39,052 bases of DNA from an uncultured Rickettsiales bacterium (GCA_900551865.1 URXV01000013.1:1-39052); one strand, 5' to 3'; numbered from the stretch's first letter, positions 1 to 8,138 are shown. Notes: generated by a model not told the origin, from the letters alone. Numbers and translations are program-made.

Positions 1-73
1 GGTCTTTCGGATTAACTTTCTTTGTCGCGTCAATCCGTTCCACGAATTCCTTGACGTTTTCCGCTTTTTTCAT
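1..73 (-). CDS. Partial unknown protein (N-terminus only)
   Basis: An ATG at 71-73 on the minus strand is preceded by AAGGGAG, a good ribosome site, and opens a frame that runs off the left edge. The 24 visible codons begin MKKAENVKEFVERIDATKK, a charged helical N-terminus without a signal peptide. It lies 68 bases downstream of the CxxC membrane protein gene on the same strand, so the two are probably co-transcribed. I do not recognise the family from so short a piece. Confidence 0.55.
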   Translation of the reverse strand, partial: MKKAENVKEFVERIDATKKVNPKD

Positions 74-141
74 CTTTTGTTTCTCCCTTGTTGCAGTTCT
101 CTGTTTGGTGCTTTCAGTTTGCTTTGTCTTGTTTTAACCCG

Positions 142-672
142 TTAAATGTTGCTTAAGTCGGGCAGCGCCGGCGCGCAGAGCTGCAAATAGGAAAACAGCC
201 AAGACGTCAAAGCAAGTGCGGCTACCGGCACAGCCACTTTTTCAAACGGGAAGTGCGCATGTCCGCCGTTTTTGCGTTTCATCCACTGATAAAACGCCGA
301 AGAATAATGCAGAACCAGTGCGCCGCAGATTGTCGCAAACAAAAACGGGTCAATCCACAAAAACAGGATGGCTTTCGGTGTATAAACCAGATGCGAAATA
401 TAAATAAAGCCAATCATCGCTACCGACGCCGCCAGAATCGTAAAATCCCGCCCCGGAAAGTTCCAGCCTTTCTTATCCATCCACTTCAGCGTCCAATAGC
501 CGAGCAAAAGCAGAAACCCCCCCGACCACACGCCGACAACCCCGTCATCAACGCCCATGCGCCGGGCGATTTCCAGTGAAGCGCCGACAGCCACCGTACA
601 AACGGCGCAAGCCGGGTTTGCAAACGCTTTGGTTCCCGCTGCCGTTAATAATAAAATCAGGAATGCCAACAT
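142..672 (-). CDS. Small integral membrane protein with CxxC motif near the N-terminus
   Basis: The 176-residue product has an N-terminal hydrophobic helix ending AFA-N, like a signal peptide or first membrane segment, followed directly by C22-A-V-C25. Further hydrophobic stretches at about 48-62, 78-95, 103-125 and 148-165 suggest four to five membrane passes. A CxxC next to the membrane boundary could be redox-active or bind metal; this is inference. The start is the ATG at 672 after AGGGGAAAAAG. It precedes the partial gene at the left edge and is probably in one operon with it. I recall proteins with a similar CAVCTVAVG start in uncultured bacteria, but no function. Confidence 0.6.
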   Translation of the reverse strand: MLAFLILLLTAAGTKAFANPACAVCTVAVGASLEIARRMGVDDGVVGVWSGGFLLLLGYWTLKWMDKKGWNFPGRDFTILAASVAMIGFIYISHLVYTPKAILFLWIDPFLFATICGALVLHYSSAFYQWMKRKNGGHAHFPFEKVAVPVAALALTSWLFSYLQLCAPALPDLSNI

Positions 673-814
673 CTTTTTCCCCTATAAACTAAACCTTTTC
701 CCAATATCTATGATATATAGGCAAAGTCAAATATTTTTTAAGACTTATAAGCCCAAAATAAACATCGCGGACAGTTCGGCAAACCTCTTTCGCAGCAAGC
801 GGAATATGCCCGCC

Positions 815-2440
815 TTATTGTTCCGTCCGGTTTTTTGTCGCCAGAAACTGCCAAAATATGTCCGTCCTGTAGTTCTTTGCCGTAAACTGATGGTTCGCGC
901 TCCACCCGAAGACAGGCATCCGGACAAAGGGGTGGTTCAGAGTGTAAATTTCATCGGCAGTCAATGCAAGGCGTCCGGCTTTTCGGGTATAATGAATGCC
1001 GCGGTAGAATTCCGTAAGCGGCGTTGCGCTGCCGACAGCCAGCAGCAGGATTAGCAGCACACCGGAAATAATGCCTCGCCTGTTATGGAAACAATGTAGG
1101 AGAAAACGGATAACGTATGCGCTCAAGATGATAAGAGCCGGAATTGAAGCTCGCATACAAAAATTGTTCTGTTCGTCAAGCCGGAAAAAAGGGATAAGGC
1201 AGAGCGACAGGACGGCAGTTGTAAAAAACACGCTGCGGCAGTAACTCGGTGCCAAGATTGCAGCATAAAGCAAAAATTCCAAAATCATAAAGATAACCAG
1301 CCGCTTCGGCGTCGTGTAGTCAAACACATACCATAGCTTGTCCATTCCCTCTGTATTGGTGATAAAATAAAGCACCAGCAGGGGCAGCAGCCAGAAAACG
1401 CCGACGATATTGGGTATGGAGAATATCTCTTCGGCAAGGAACTGCCGCTTGTCTGCGCTGCGGAGAAATTCCTTCGCCGCATAAACGACGGCGAAAATGC
1501 CGATTCCCGCTGCCGGATAAGGGGCAAAAAACAGCGCCAGGGCAATCAAAAAACCGAAATGGCGGATATGGCGCCCGTTGAAGATGAGAAGCGTCAGCAG
1601 CGCGGTCGGGATAAACTGGTTAAAAACCCAGAACATTCCGGTAGAAAAAGAAGAATATTGAATAAATGTCGCCCACCAGTCAAGGTGATAGGCAAAAGGC
1701 TGCGGCTGCGTCCGGAAAAAGATAATGCCGACAATGTCCAGCCCCGAAAATAAAATGAACACCAATGCCGCGGTCAAAACCTGTTTCCACCCGCGGGCTT
1801 TTGCTGCTGCCGCAAGCAGCATAAAAATCAGCGCAACCCCGATGACAGCGTAAATATAAAGATAAACGTTGGCCGCCAGAAAATTCATATAGGCGTTTTG
1901 TATCAGTGGAGCGCTGAGCTTTGCAAGAGCGGCCGGAACCAGCCAGAAACCCATATAATAAACCAGCGGCGTATCCGCCTTGTCATAAAAAACCGGCCAG
2001 TCATAACTGATTAAATCCCGAAAAACCGCATTGCGGAAATGGTAATCGAACGACTGGTAATAGAAATAGCCGATTCCGGCAAAAAAACACCATCCGGCCG
2101 CCAGCAGCAAAAGCGAAAAGGCTGTGCCGCGTGGTATGCGCTGTTCCTGTCCGCAGGCAGGAGCGCCGGTCGGAGCCGCGGTATAAACCTTATAAAAAGC
2201 CAGTGCCGTCAGCGGCAGGAACAAGGCCGCCCATCCGTAGTCCAGCCATCCGGCAAGAAAGATAAGCAGCGGCAGCGTCAGGTAAATGTAAGCGGCTTTG
2301 CAAACCGCCGCCGGGCCGATTCCCCGGCCGCCTGCCGGAACTTTCCCTTTGTCGGGAGCTCTCGCCGCAGCTGCCGTCGCCACCACTGCCTGTACCTTTG
2401 CTCCCGTTCTTGCCGTTTTTTCCTTCCCGTCTGCCGTCAT
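815..2440 (-). CDS. Large multi-pass membrane protein, possible GT-C-type glycosyltransferase
   Basis: The 541-residue product has about ten to twelve hydrophobic segments and aromatic-rich loops (for example DYHFRNAVFRDLISYDWPVF near residue 130), a pattern seen in GT-C polyprenyl-sugar-dependent transferases and related bacterial membrane proteins. The first 50 residues are an Ala/Gly/Lys-rich, low-complexity cytoplasmic tail, and a second low-complexity loop with TGAPACGQ lies near residue 95. The start at 2440 is supported by AGGAGGGG eight bases upstream. It follows the TerC gene by 27 bases on the same strand, so galE, terC and this gene may form one transcript. No catalytic motif was recognised, so the enzymatic role is a guess; the coding call is firm. 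Confidence 0.7.
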   Translation of the reverse strand: MTADGKEKTARTGAKVQAVVATAAAARAPDKGKVPAGGRGIGPAAVCKAAYIYLTLPLLIFLAGWLDYGWAALFLPLTALAFYKVYTAAPTGAPACGQEQRIPRGTAFSLLLLAAGWCFFAGIGYFYYQSFDYHFRNAVFRDLISYDWPVFYDKADTPLVYYMGFWLVPAALAKLSAPLIQNAYMNFLAANVYLYIYAVIGVALIFMLLAAAAKARGWKQVLTAALVFILFSGLDIVGIIFFRTQPQPFAYHLDWWATFIQYSSFSTGMFWVFNQFIPTALLTLLIFNGRHIRHFGFLIALALFFAPYPAAGIGIFAVVYAAKEFLRSADKRQFLAEEIFSIPNIVGVFWLLPLLVLYFITNTEGMDKLWYVFDYTTPKRLVIFMILEFLLYAAILAPSYCRSVFFTTAVLSLCLIPFFRLDEQNNFCMRASIPALIILSAYVIRFLLHCFHNRRGIISGVLLILLLAVGSATPLTEFYRGIHYTRKAGRLALTADEIYTLNHPFVRMPVFGWSANHQFTAKNYRTDIFWQFLATKNRTEQ

Positions 2441-2467
2441 CAGCCGCCCCTCCTGTACCAGACCCGG

Positions 2468-3463
2468 TTATGCGCCGGTCTTGTCTCCGGCGGTTTTCTT
2501 TTCCTTGAACAGCGACAGGATAATGCTGCCGAAGAGCAGGGAAAACGTAACCGTCAGCGAATGCCATGTTTCCAGCTCGATGCCGATTTTCGGCAGGAAT
2601 ATCTTAAGTCCGATGAAAATCAGGACGATGGACAGAGCCTGTTTGAGATAGACAAACCGGTGCACCGCCGCTTCCAGCAGGAAGTACAGCGCCCGGAGCC
2701 CCAGAATGGCGAAAATGTTGCTGGTATAGACGATGAATACGTCGTCGGTCAGAAGGAATATCGCCGGAATGCTGTCCAAGGCAAAAACAACGTCCATCAG
2801 CTCGATTGTAATCAGCGCGAAAAACAGCGGCGTAATATAATGTTTGCCGTTTTTGCGGGTAACAAAATGCGGCCCGTCGATTTCGTGCGTAACCGGAAAA
2901 TATTTTTCCACAAAGCGGTAAACGGCGCTGTTCTTGATATTGTCCTCGTCGTTTTCAACCTCGCTCTTGGCGCTGTGCAGAGCCATCTTGACGCCGGTAT
3001 AAACCAGAAACGCCGAAAAGACGTACAGAACCCAGTGGAAGTTTTTAATCAGCGCTTCGCCGACGCCGATGAGCAGCGCCCGCATGACAATTGCGCCGAG
3101 AATGCCCCAGAACAGGACACGGTGCTGGTAAATGCGCGGCACGCCGATGCTTGTAAAGATAATGGACATCACGAAGATATTGTCCATGGAAAGGCTTTTT
3201 TCCACCAGAAATCCGGTAAAATATTCCATTGCCTTGTCCGTTCCCTCTTCATACCAGACGAAAACGCCGAACAGAAGCCCCGCGCCGATGTAAGCAACGC
3301 AGACCCAGAGCGTATGCGCAAAGCTGGGAACTTCATTCTTGCGGTTAAAAACGCATAAGTCCAGAAACAGCAGAACCACAACCGCAATTCCGAAACAGAC
3401 CCACATCAGTTCCTGAGATAAAATCGCATGGTGAGTGAAAAGATATTGTATTTTTTCTAACAT
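2468..3463 (-). CDS. TerC/Alx family integral membrane protein, probable metal (Mn) exporter
   Basis: The 331-residue protein has the length and about nine membrane segments of the TerC/Alx family. The family hallmarks are visible: SLSMDNIFV at about 90-98 and VFALDSIPAI at about 226-234, each placing an acidic residue inside a membrane helix. Alx/MntP-like members of this family export manganese in enterobacteria; TerC members are linked to tellurite resistance and to metalation of exported proteins. The gene lies 67 bases after galE and 27 bases before the large membrane protein, same strand. The short upstream gap leaves no room for the yybP-ykoY manganese riboswitch that often precedes such genes, and none is visible. 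Confidence 0.88.
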   Translation of the reverse strand: MLEKIQYLFTHHAILSQELMWVCFGIAVVVLLFLDLCVFNRKNEVPSFAHTLWVCVAYIGAGLLFGVFVWYEEGTDKAMEYFTGFLVEKSLSMDNIFVMSIIFTSIGVPRIYQHRVLFWGILGAIVMRALLIGVGEALIKNFHWVLYVFSAFLVYTGVKMALHSAKSEVENDEDNIKNSAVYRFVEKYFPVTHEIDGPHFVTRKNGKHYITPLFFALITIELMDVVFALDSIPAIFLLTDDVFIVYTSNIFAILGLRALYFLLEAAVHRFVYLKQALSIVLIFIGLKIFLPKIGIELETWHSLTVTFSLLFGSIILSLFKEKKTAGDKTGA

Positions 3464-3530
3464 AATTCAAATTCCGTTTTATTAATTAAAGTAAGACTTG
3501 GACTCAATCTTCGGATTCTGTACCGCCGGC

Positions 3531-4499
3531 TTAAATCTCCAGATTCCATACCGTGCGGATAATCTCCTCTATATCCGTGTATTCCGGTACCCAGCCGAGG
3601 AGCTCTCTTGCCTTGTCCGCTTGGGCCGTAAGCTTTGCCGGGTCTCCCTCGCGCCGTGCCGCATAGTCGTAGTTCAGCTTTCTGCCGATGACCTTTTCCG
3701 CCGCATCGACGATTTCTTTGACGCTGGTTCCCTTGCCCGTGCCGAGGTTGACAGCAAAAGACTCTCCGCCGTTCATCAGTTTCTTCATCGCCAGCGTATG
3801 CGCCCGCGCCAAGTCGGAAACATGAATGTAGTCCCGGATGCAGGTTCCGTCCGGCGTATCGTAATCGCTGCCGAAAATGGAAAACTTTTCCCGTTTTCCG
3901 GTTGCGGCTTCCATGATAATCGGCATCAGGTTCTGCGGGTTTCTTTCTTTTCCCGTAATGGACTTGTCCGCGGCATACCCCACGGCGTTAAAATAGCGCA
4001 GCACCGCGTAATTGAGCTTTCCGAGCCGGGCATACCAGCGCATATTTTCTTCAATCGCGACTTTGGTATAGCCGTAATAGTTGATGGGGGCAATCCGGTG
4101 ATTCTCGTCAATGGGAACATACTCCGGCATGCCGTAAACCGCCGCCGACGACGAAAAGACGATGTGCTTTACGCCGTTTTCGGCCATTGCGTTGAGAATG
4201 TTGATTGAACCGGAAATGTTGTTTTCGGCATACAACTCGGGTTTAACCATCGATTCGCCGACGGCTTTCTTTGCCGCCAGATGTACCACGCCGTCAATTC
4301 CCTGCCGCATCGTTGCGCATAAGGCCGCCTTGTCCAGAATATTCCCCTCGATAAAAGCCGCGCCGGGCAGGATGTTTGCCCTGTCGCCGCTGGAAAGGTC
4401 GTCAAAGACCACGACCTCAAAGCCGTCTTCCAACAGTTGCTTTTGCACGTGGCTGCCGATGTAGCCGGCGCCGCCCGCAACTAAAATTCTGTGTTTCAC
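3531..4499 (-). CDS. galE: UDP-glucose 4-epimerase GalE
   Basis: The 322-residue protein is an extended short-chain dehydrogenase. The NAD-binding GGAGYIGS motif is at residues 9-16, the catalytic Ser is in SSSAAVYG (117-124) and the catalytic pair is Y142/K146 in YGYTK. The C-terminal part carries the UDP-sugar-binding GTGKGTSVKEI segment. It interconverts UDP-glucose and UDP-galactose (or the GlcNAc forms) for surface polysaccharides. The start is a GTG at 4499, chosen because AGGAG sits eight bases upstream and the Rossmann motif begins at once. The last codons of a possible 15-codon leader peptide overlap this ribosome site. Confidence 0.93.
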   Translation of the reverse strand: MKHRILVAGGAGYIGSHVQKQLLEDGFEVVVFDDLSSGDRANILPGAAFIEGNILDKAALCATMRQGIDGVVHLAAKKAVGESMVKPELYAENNISGSINILNAMAENGVKHIVFSSSAAVYGMPEYVPIDENHRIAPINYYGYTKVAIEENMRWYARLGKLNYAVLRYFNAVGYAADKSITGKERNPQNLMPIIMEAATGKREKFSIFGSDYDTPDGTCIRDYIHVSDLARAHTLAMKKLMNGGESFAVNLGTGKGTSVKEIVDAAEKVIGRKLNYDYAARREGDPAKLTAQADKARELLGWVPEYTDIEEIIRTVWNLEI

Positions 4500-4508
4500 T
4501 TTTTTCTC

Positions 4509-4556
4509 CTAAAGCAGAAAACCGATTTTTCTTCTAAAACTGACTTCTTGTAGCAT
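4509..4556 (-). CDS. Possible 15-codon leader peptide upstream of galE
   Basis: AAGGAG (4561-4566) lies four bases before an ATG at 4556 that opens a 15-codon frame, MLQEVSFRRKIGFLL. Its stop TAG (4509-4511) is inside the TTTAGGAG ribosome site of galE, ten bases before the GTG start. This geometry would couple galE translation to the small frame. It is too short to judge by composition, so it is a candidate only. Confidence 0.35.
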   Translation of the reverse strand: MLQEVSFRRKIGFLL

Positions 4557-4588
4557 TAAGCTCCTTAAAATAAAAGAGGATAGCCGGT

Positions 4589-4605
4589 TTATCCACATAT
4601 CCACA
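4589..4605 (+). promoter_or_regulatory. Tandem DnaA-box-like sites between galE and dnaB
   Basis: TTATCCACA at 4589-4597 is an exact consensus DnaA box and ATATCCACA at 4597-4605 is a one-mismatch second copy sharing one base with it, same orientation. They lie in the divergent intergenic region, about 120 bases upstream of dnaB. DnaA binding could couple dnaB or galE transcription to replication status. No AT-rich unwinding element or further boxes are seen, so this is not offered as an origin. Confidence 0.45.
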
Positions 4606-4724
4606 GCGGTTTTGCTTTTATGCGTGCATTTCCCGCATCTTTGTTCCATAACCCAATAACGGGGGCACGGCGCCGCAATGTCGGAAGGCGCCCCGGGATA
4701 AAGGCATAAAAAAAGGACTGGAAA

Positions 4725-6197
4725 ATGGAAGAATTGGACGTAACGCGCCTGCCGCGCAACATAGAGGCCGAACAGGCTCTGCTCGGCGCGCTGCTGGCAA
4801 ATAACAAGGCTTATGAAAAAGTGTCGGAATTTCTCCGCGCCGAACACTTTTCCGATCCGATTCACGTCAGGGTTTTTGACGTTATGGCGCGCCTGATTCA
4901 AAAGGGGCACGTTGCCGACGTCATCACGCTGAAAAACTATTTTGAGCAGGAAGGCACCTTAAACGACGTCGGCGGCATCGCCTATCTGATAAAGCTTTCC
5001 GAGTCCTCTTCGCCGCTGACCAACGTGGAATATTACGCCCAGTTCGTCTATGACAAATATCTGCGCCGCGAGCTGATTTCCACCGGTTACGACATTGCCA
5101 GCGAAGCGATGAGCGAAACGCTGGACGAAACGACCGCCGCCCAGATAGAAAAAGCGGAAAAACGGCTGTTTGACCTGGCGATGCACGGCGACGGGCAAAA
5201 GGGCTTTCAGGACTTCGGCACCACGCTGAATTCTACCCTGCAGATGATTCAGAAAGCCTATGAAAAGGAAGGCAAGGTGTCGGGCCTGTCCACCGGGTTG
5301 AACGACTTGGACTACCGTATGGGCGGCCTGAACGATTCCGACCTGATAATCCTTGCCGGCCGTCCGGCGATGGGCAAGTCGGCGCTGGCGATGAACATCG
5401 CCTATAACGTCGCCGAGTTTATGCGCAATAACGACAAGATGGATCCGCACGACAAGGGTGTGGCGATATTTTCACTGGAAATGTCGGCCGAACAGCTGGC
5501 GGCGCGTATCCTTTCCAGCATAACCGATACGCCGGGGCACAAGCTTCGTACGGGCGATATGGAATTGGGCGAGTTTAACCGCATCGCAACCGCTGTTCGT
5601 GAATATCAGAAGCTGCCGCTGTATATTGACGATACGCCCGGCATTAATATTAACACAATCCGTACCCGTGCCCGCCGCCTGAAACGCACCAATGGCTTGG
5701 GTTTGATTGTAATCGACTATATCCAACTGATTAGTGGTTCTGGAGATAAAAAAAGCGAAGGCAACCGTGTGCAGGAAGTTTCCGAAATCTCCCGCGGTTT
5801 GAAAATTCTCGCCAAGGAGCTGAAAGTTCCGGTCATCGCCCTTTCGCAGCTGAACCGCGGCCTGGAACAGCGCGACGACAAGCGCCCGTTGATGTCAGAC
5901 TTGCGTGAATCCGGGTCTATTGAGCAGGACGCCGATATCGTGATGTTCGTTTTCCGCGAAAATTATTATATTCACAATGCCGAGCCTAAACGCAACACCG
6001 GCGAAACCGACGAGCATTTTGCCAAACGTACCGAAGAATGGCAGCAGCGCGACCGCGAAACCGCCAACCTCGGCGAGGTGATAATCGGCAAGCACCGCCA
6101 CGGCTCCACCGGAACCGTCAAGCTGTTCTGGAACGGCGAGTATGCGCGTTTCAGCAACCTGTCGCCGGATGACCACCTGCCGGAACGAAGAGGGTAG
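4725..6197 (+). CDS. dnaB: Replicative DNA helicase DnaB
   Basis: The 490-residue protein is a full-length DnaB. The N-terminal helical domain (about 5-110, with NIEAEQALLGALL) binds primase, and the C-terminal RecA-like domain has Walker A GRPAMGKS at 212-219, Walker B in LIVIDYIQLI, and the arginine-rich SDLRESGSIEQDAD segment. It unwinds DNA at the replication fork as a hexamer. No intein interrupts it. The start follows AAGGACTGGAAA. The downstream CxxCxxCC gene begins four bases after its stop, so the two are co-transcribed. Confidence 0.97.
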   Translation: MEELDVTRLPRNIEAEQALLGALLANNKAYEKVSEFLRAEHFSDPIHVRVFDVMARLIQKGHVADVITLKNYFEQEGTLNDVGGIAYLIKLSESSSPLTNVEYYAQFVYDKYLRRELISTGYDIASEAMSETLDETTAAQIEKAEKRLFDLAMHGDGQKGFQDFGTTLNSTLQMIQKAYEKEGKVSGLSTGLNDLDYRMGGLNDSDLIILAGRPAMGKSALAMNIAYNVAEFMRNNDKMDPHDKGVAIFSLEMSAEQLAARILSSITDTPGHKLRTGDMELGEFNRIATAVREYQKLPLYIDDTPGININTIRTRARRLKRTNGLGLIVIDYIQLISGSGDKKSEGNRVQEVSEISRGLKILAKELKVPVIALSQLNRGLEQRDDKRPLMSDLRESGSIEQDADIVMFVFRENYYIHNAEPKRNTGETDEHFAKRTEEWQQRDRETANLGEVIIGKHRHGSTGTVKLFWNGEYARFSNLSPDDHLPERRG

Positions 6198-6201
6198 GGA
6201 G

Positions 6202-6570
6202 ATGAAAAAATATTCTCCGTCCGAATGGGAAAATATCTGCCGCCGCTGCGGTAAATGCTGCCTGTTAAAGCTTGAAGACGAAGATACTGGCGGCATTTAC
6301 TATACCGATGTCGTCTGTCGTTATTTTGACGAAGAAAAAATGTGCTGTTCGGTATATGACAAGCGCTGCGAGCTCGTGCCTTCCTGCCTCAGACTGTCGC
6401 CCGACAACGTGGACAAACTGGCATGGATGCCGAAGACCTGCGCCTACCGCGAGTTGTTTGAAAAGGCGCCGTCCCCGGTCAAGACCACGATAAAAGGGCG
6501 TGTCGTCAGCGAAACAGAAGTGCCTGAAGACGAACTGGAAGACCATATTGTCGAGTGGGACGATTTGTAA
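6202..6570 (+). CDS. YcgN/UPF0260-like CxxCxxCC cysteine-cluster protein
   Basis: The 122-residue protein begins with the YcgN/YkgJ signature C13-RR-C16-GK-CC20, followed by further cysteines at 39, 48, 49, 56, 62 and 80, the last in WMPKTCAYR, a hallmark of UPF0260. The cysteines probably bind zinc or an iron-sulphur cluster; the family's function is unknown. The ATG at 6202 is preferred over an upstream in-frame ATG inside dnaB because AGGGAG lies just before it and it is four bases after the dnaB stop. It ends IVEWDDL, matching the end of the second family member at 7635-8138. At about 120 residues it is somewhat shorter than the usual near-150. Confidence 0.85.
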   Translation: MKKYSPSEWENICRRCGKCCLLKLEDEDTGGIYYTDVVCRYFDEEKMCCSVYDKRCELVPSCLRLSPDNVDKLAWMPKTCAYRELFEKAPSPVKTTIKGRVVSETEVPEDELEDHIVEWDDL

Positions 6571-6681
6571 TTTTCGTCATCGGTATTTTCGTCGTCGCTT
6601 TCCCATAGCAATTCTCTAATACCGGAATTTCCGTAAAGCCCGGACAGTTTTCGTGATATTGGCTGTTGCTTTCCCGTTTTT

Positions 6682-7218
6682 CTACCGCAGAGATTCGTGT
6701 CGTTGCCGTGCTCTCGCCAATAGCGGCGATAAAACTTCTTTTTTCAAAATTTCCGTGGCTTCGTTGTTAAAATAGTATTCTGTCCCGTTCGTCGTGTATG
6801 CGCCGTTTTTGCGGTAAGAAAATTTAAAATGGTGCAGGCTGAGAAGTTTTTGCATTTGCGGATAATTTTTTTCCGCAATACTGAGCAGAGGCTTGTCCGT
6901 CTGCAAAACCTCAAGGCTCTCTTGCATCAGTTTTCCGGCAATGCCGCGTCCCCGGCAGTCTTGCCTGACAAACAGGCAGCAGATTTTCTTTTCTTCCGCC
7001 GTTTTTTTGAGCAGTATTGTGCCGGCAAGCCGTTCCGTTTCGTCTTTTGCTGCAATTATTATTCTGCTGCCGTCTTTAAGGCCGGGGAAAAATTTTTCCT
7101 CCAACCATTTGCCGTATTCGGGATAAGTTTTTCTTACCGGCCGGGTAAGCTCGACGATTTCCTTGCACAGCGGCAAATCGTCGGCGGCATTATGAACGGT
7201 TTGTATTTTATAATCCAT
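6682..7218 (-). CDS. GNAT-family N-acetyltransferase
   Basis: The 178-residue protein has a GNAT fold pattern: strands around 52-70 (RIIIAAKDE, AGTILLKK), then motif A at about 80-100, ICCLFVRQDCRGRGIAGKL, whose RGRGIAGKL is the acetyl-CoA pyrophosphate-binding turn. The acceptor substrate cannot be told. The start at 7218 follows AAAGGGAATAAT. It is transcribed divergently from the ASCH gene, and the two promoters overlap at their -10 elements. It is convergent with the dnaB-ycgN pair. Confidence 0.82.
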   Translation of the reverse strand: MDYKIQTVHNAADDLPLCKEIVELTRPVRKTYPEYGKWLEEKFFPGLKDGSRIIIAAKDETERLAGTILLKKTAEEKKICCLFVRQDCRGRGIAGKLMQESLEVLQTDKPLLSIAEKNYPQMQKLLSLHHFKFSYRKNGAYTTNGTEYYFNNEATEILKKEVLSPLLARARQRHESLR

Positions 7219-7227
7219 ATTATTCCC

Positions 7228-7256
7228 TTTACAACCGCATACAGTTTGAATAGTAT
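7228..7256 (+). promoter_or_regulatory. Sigma70-like promoter for the ASCH-ycgN-ygjP operon
   Basis: TTTACA at 7228-7233 and TAGTAT at 7251-7256 are separated by 17 bases. The predicted start near 7263 leaves a leader of about 28 bases before the ATG at 7291. Confidence 0.6.
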
Positions 7257-7280
7257 ACCGAAAGATTTAAATAGAATCAA
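7252..7280 (-). promoter_or_regulatory. Sigma70-like promoter for the GNAT gene
   Basis: On the minus strand TTGATT (7280-7275) and TATACT (7257-7252) are separated by 17 bases. The -10 hexamer shares five of its six base pairs with the -10 of the divergent plus-strand promoter. Confidence 0.55.
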
Positions 7281-7290
7281 GGAATAACTG

Positions 7291-7626
7291 ATGCATAGAC
7301 TGAAGGTAAAGGAAAAATATTACAATCTGCTGAAATCAGGAAAAAAGGATATAGAACTCCGCCTGTACGACGATAAGCGCAAGCTGATACAAATCGGCGA
7401 TATGATTGAGTTTGCCAATTTCTCCGACAGCAGAGACACGTTTTGCGCTGAGGTTGTCGCTCTTCATCGCGCCGCAGATTTTGCCACGCTCTGCCAAAAG
7501 ATAGACTGCCGCCGTGCGGGAATGGGAAGCCCTGAAGAAATGATAAAAGTTTTGGCGGAATTTTATCCGGCAGAACGTCAGAAAGAGTTTGGCGTTGTCG
7601 GCATAGAGGTTAAGCGGGAGGAATAA
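7291..7626 (+). CDS. ASCH-domain protein
   Basis: The 111-residue protein matches the ASCH pattern: an N-terminal KYYNLLKSGKKDIELRLYD segment, then IQIGDMIEF for the barrel strand and FGVVGIEV at the C-terminus. ASCH domains have a PUA-like fold and are thought to bind RNA or nucleoside derivatives; some hydrolyse modified cytidines. The start follows AAGGAATAACTG. It is the first gene of a three-gene operon with the second cysteine-cluster protein and the metallopeptidase. The exact activity is unknown. Confidence 0.8.
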   Translation: MHRLKVKEKYYNLLKSGKKDIELRLYDDKRKLIQIGDMIEFANFSDSRDTFCAEVVALHRAADFATLCQKIDCRRAGMGSPEEMIKVLAEFYPAERQKEFGVVGIEVKREE

Positions 7627-7634
7627 AGTTCGCC

Positions 7635-8138
7635 ATGTCGGAAGAATACTGCCTTGAAGAAGAATATGACCCGGAGAGCCGCTTTGCCGATTTGTCAGAC
7701 GTTGAGCCGGAATTCTGGCGCAAAAAGCCGCTGGAGCAGATGTCCCGTCGCGAATGGGAACTCCTGTGCGACGGTTGCGGCAAATGCTGCCTGAATAAAT
7801 TGGAAATCAAAGGAAAGATTTGTTTTACAAACACTTACTGCCGTTTTTTGGATACGGAAAGCTGTTTGTGCAAAATTTATGCGCATCGTTTTCAAAAAGT
7901 TAACGATTGCCGTGATATAGATATCTCTACGATTCGAGAGAAACCCCGCTGGCTCCCGAAAACCTGTGCGTATGTGCTCCTGGACGAGGGAAAACCCCTG
8001 CCTCCCTGGCATCCGCTCATAACCGGGCGCGCCGCGTCCGTGCATGAAGCCGGCGTTTCTCTTCAGGGAAGAAAACTAATAAACGAATCAGAGGTAACTG
8101 ACTATGAAAATTACATTGTTGAGTGGAAAGACCTTTGA
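7635..8138 (+). CDS. YcgN/UPF0260-like CxxCxxCC protein, second copy
   Basis: The 167-residue protein carries CDGCGKCC at about 45-52, then CRF...C and WLPKTCAY, the same order of cysteines as the protein at 6202-6570. It is longer at the N-terminus, with an acidic 40-residue leader and a WRKKPL segment typical of full-length YcgN. Its end, IVEWKDL, overlaps the first 35 bases of the metallopeptidase gene in another frame; because the first copy also ends IVEW-D-L, the overlap is real coding sequence in both frames. Likely zinc or iron-sulphur binding; function unknown. Confidence 0.86.
   Translation: MSEEYCLEEEYDPESRFADLSDVEPEFWRKKPLEQMSRREWELLCDGCGKCCLNKLEIKGKICFTNTYCRFLDTESCLCKIYAHRFQKVNDCRDIDISTIREKPRWLPKTCAYVLLDEGKPLPPWHPLITGRAASVHEAGVSLQGRKLINESEVTDYENYIVEWKDL

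Noticed and set aside
557..1054. A 165-codon plus-strand frame near the left edge
   Set aside because: It overlaps two minus-strand membrane protein genes and shows no ribosome site or motif.
2039..3358. A 439-codon open frame on the plus strand opposite terC and the membrane protein gene
   Set aside because: It has no ribosome site, its product is low-complexity (Gln/Arg/Asn-rich) and it mirrors two real genes with clear domains on the other strand.
3464..3530. Manganese (yybP-ykoY) riboswitch ahead of terC
   Set aside because: The gap is only 67 bases and has no matching structure or conserved sequence.
4589..4605. Chromosomal replication origin
   Set aside because: Only two DnaA-box-like sites, no further boxes and no clear AT-rich unwinding region in the 220-base spacer.
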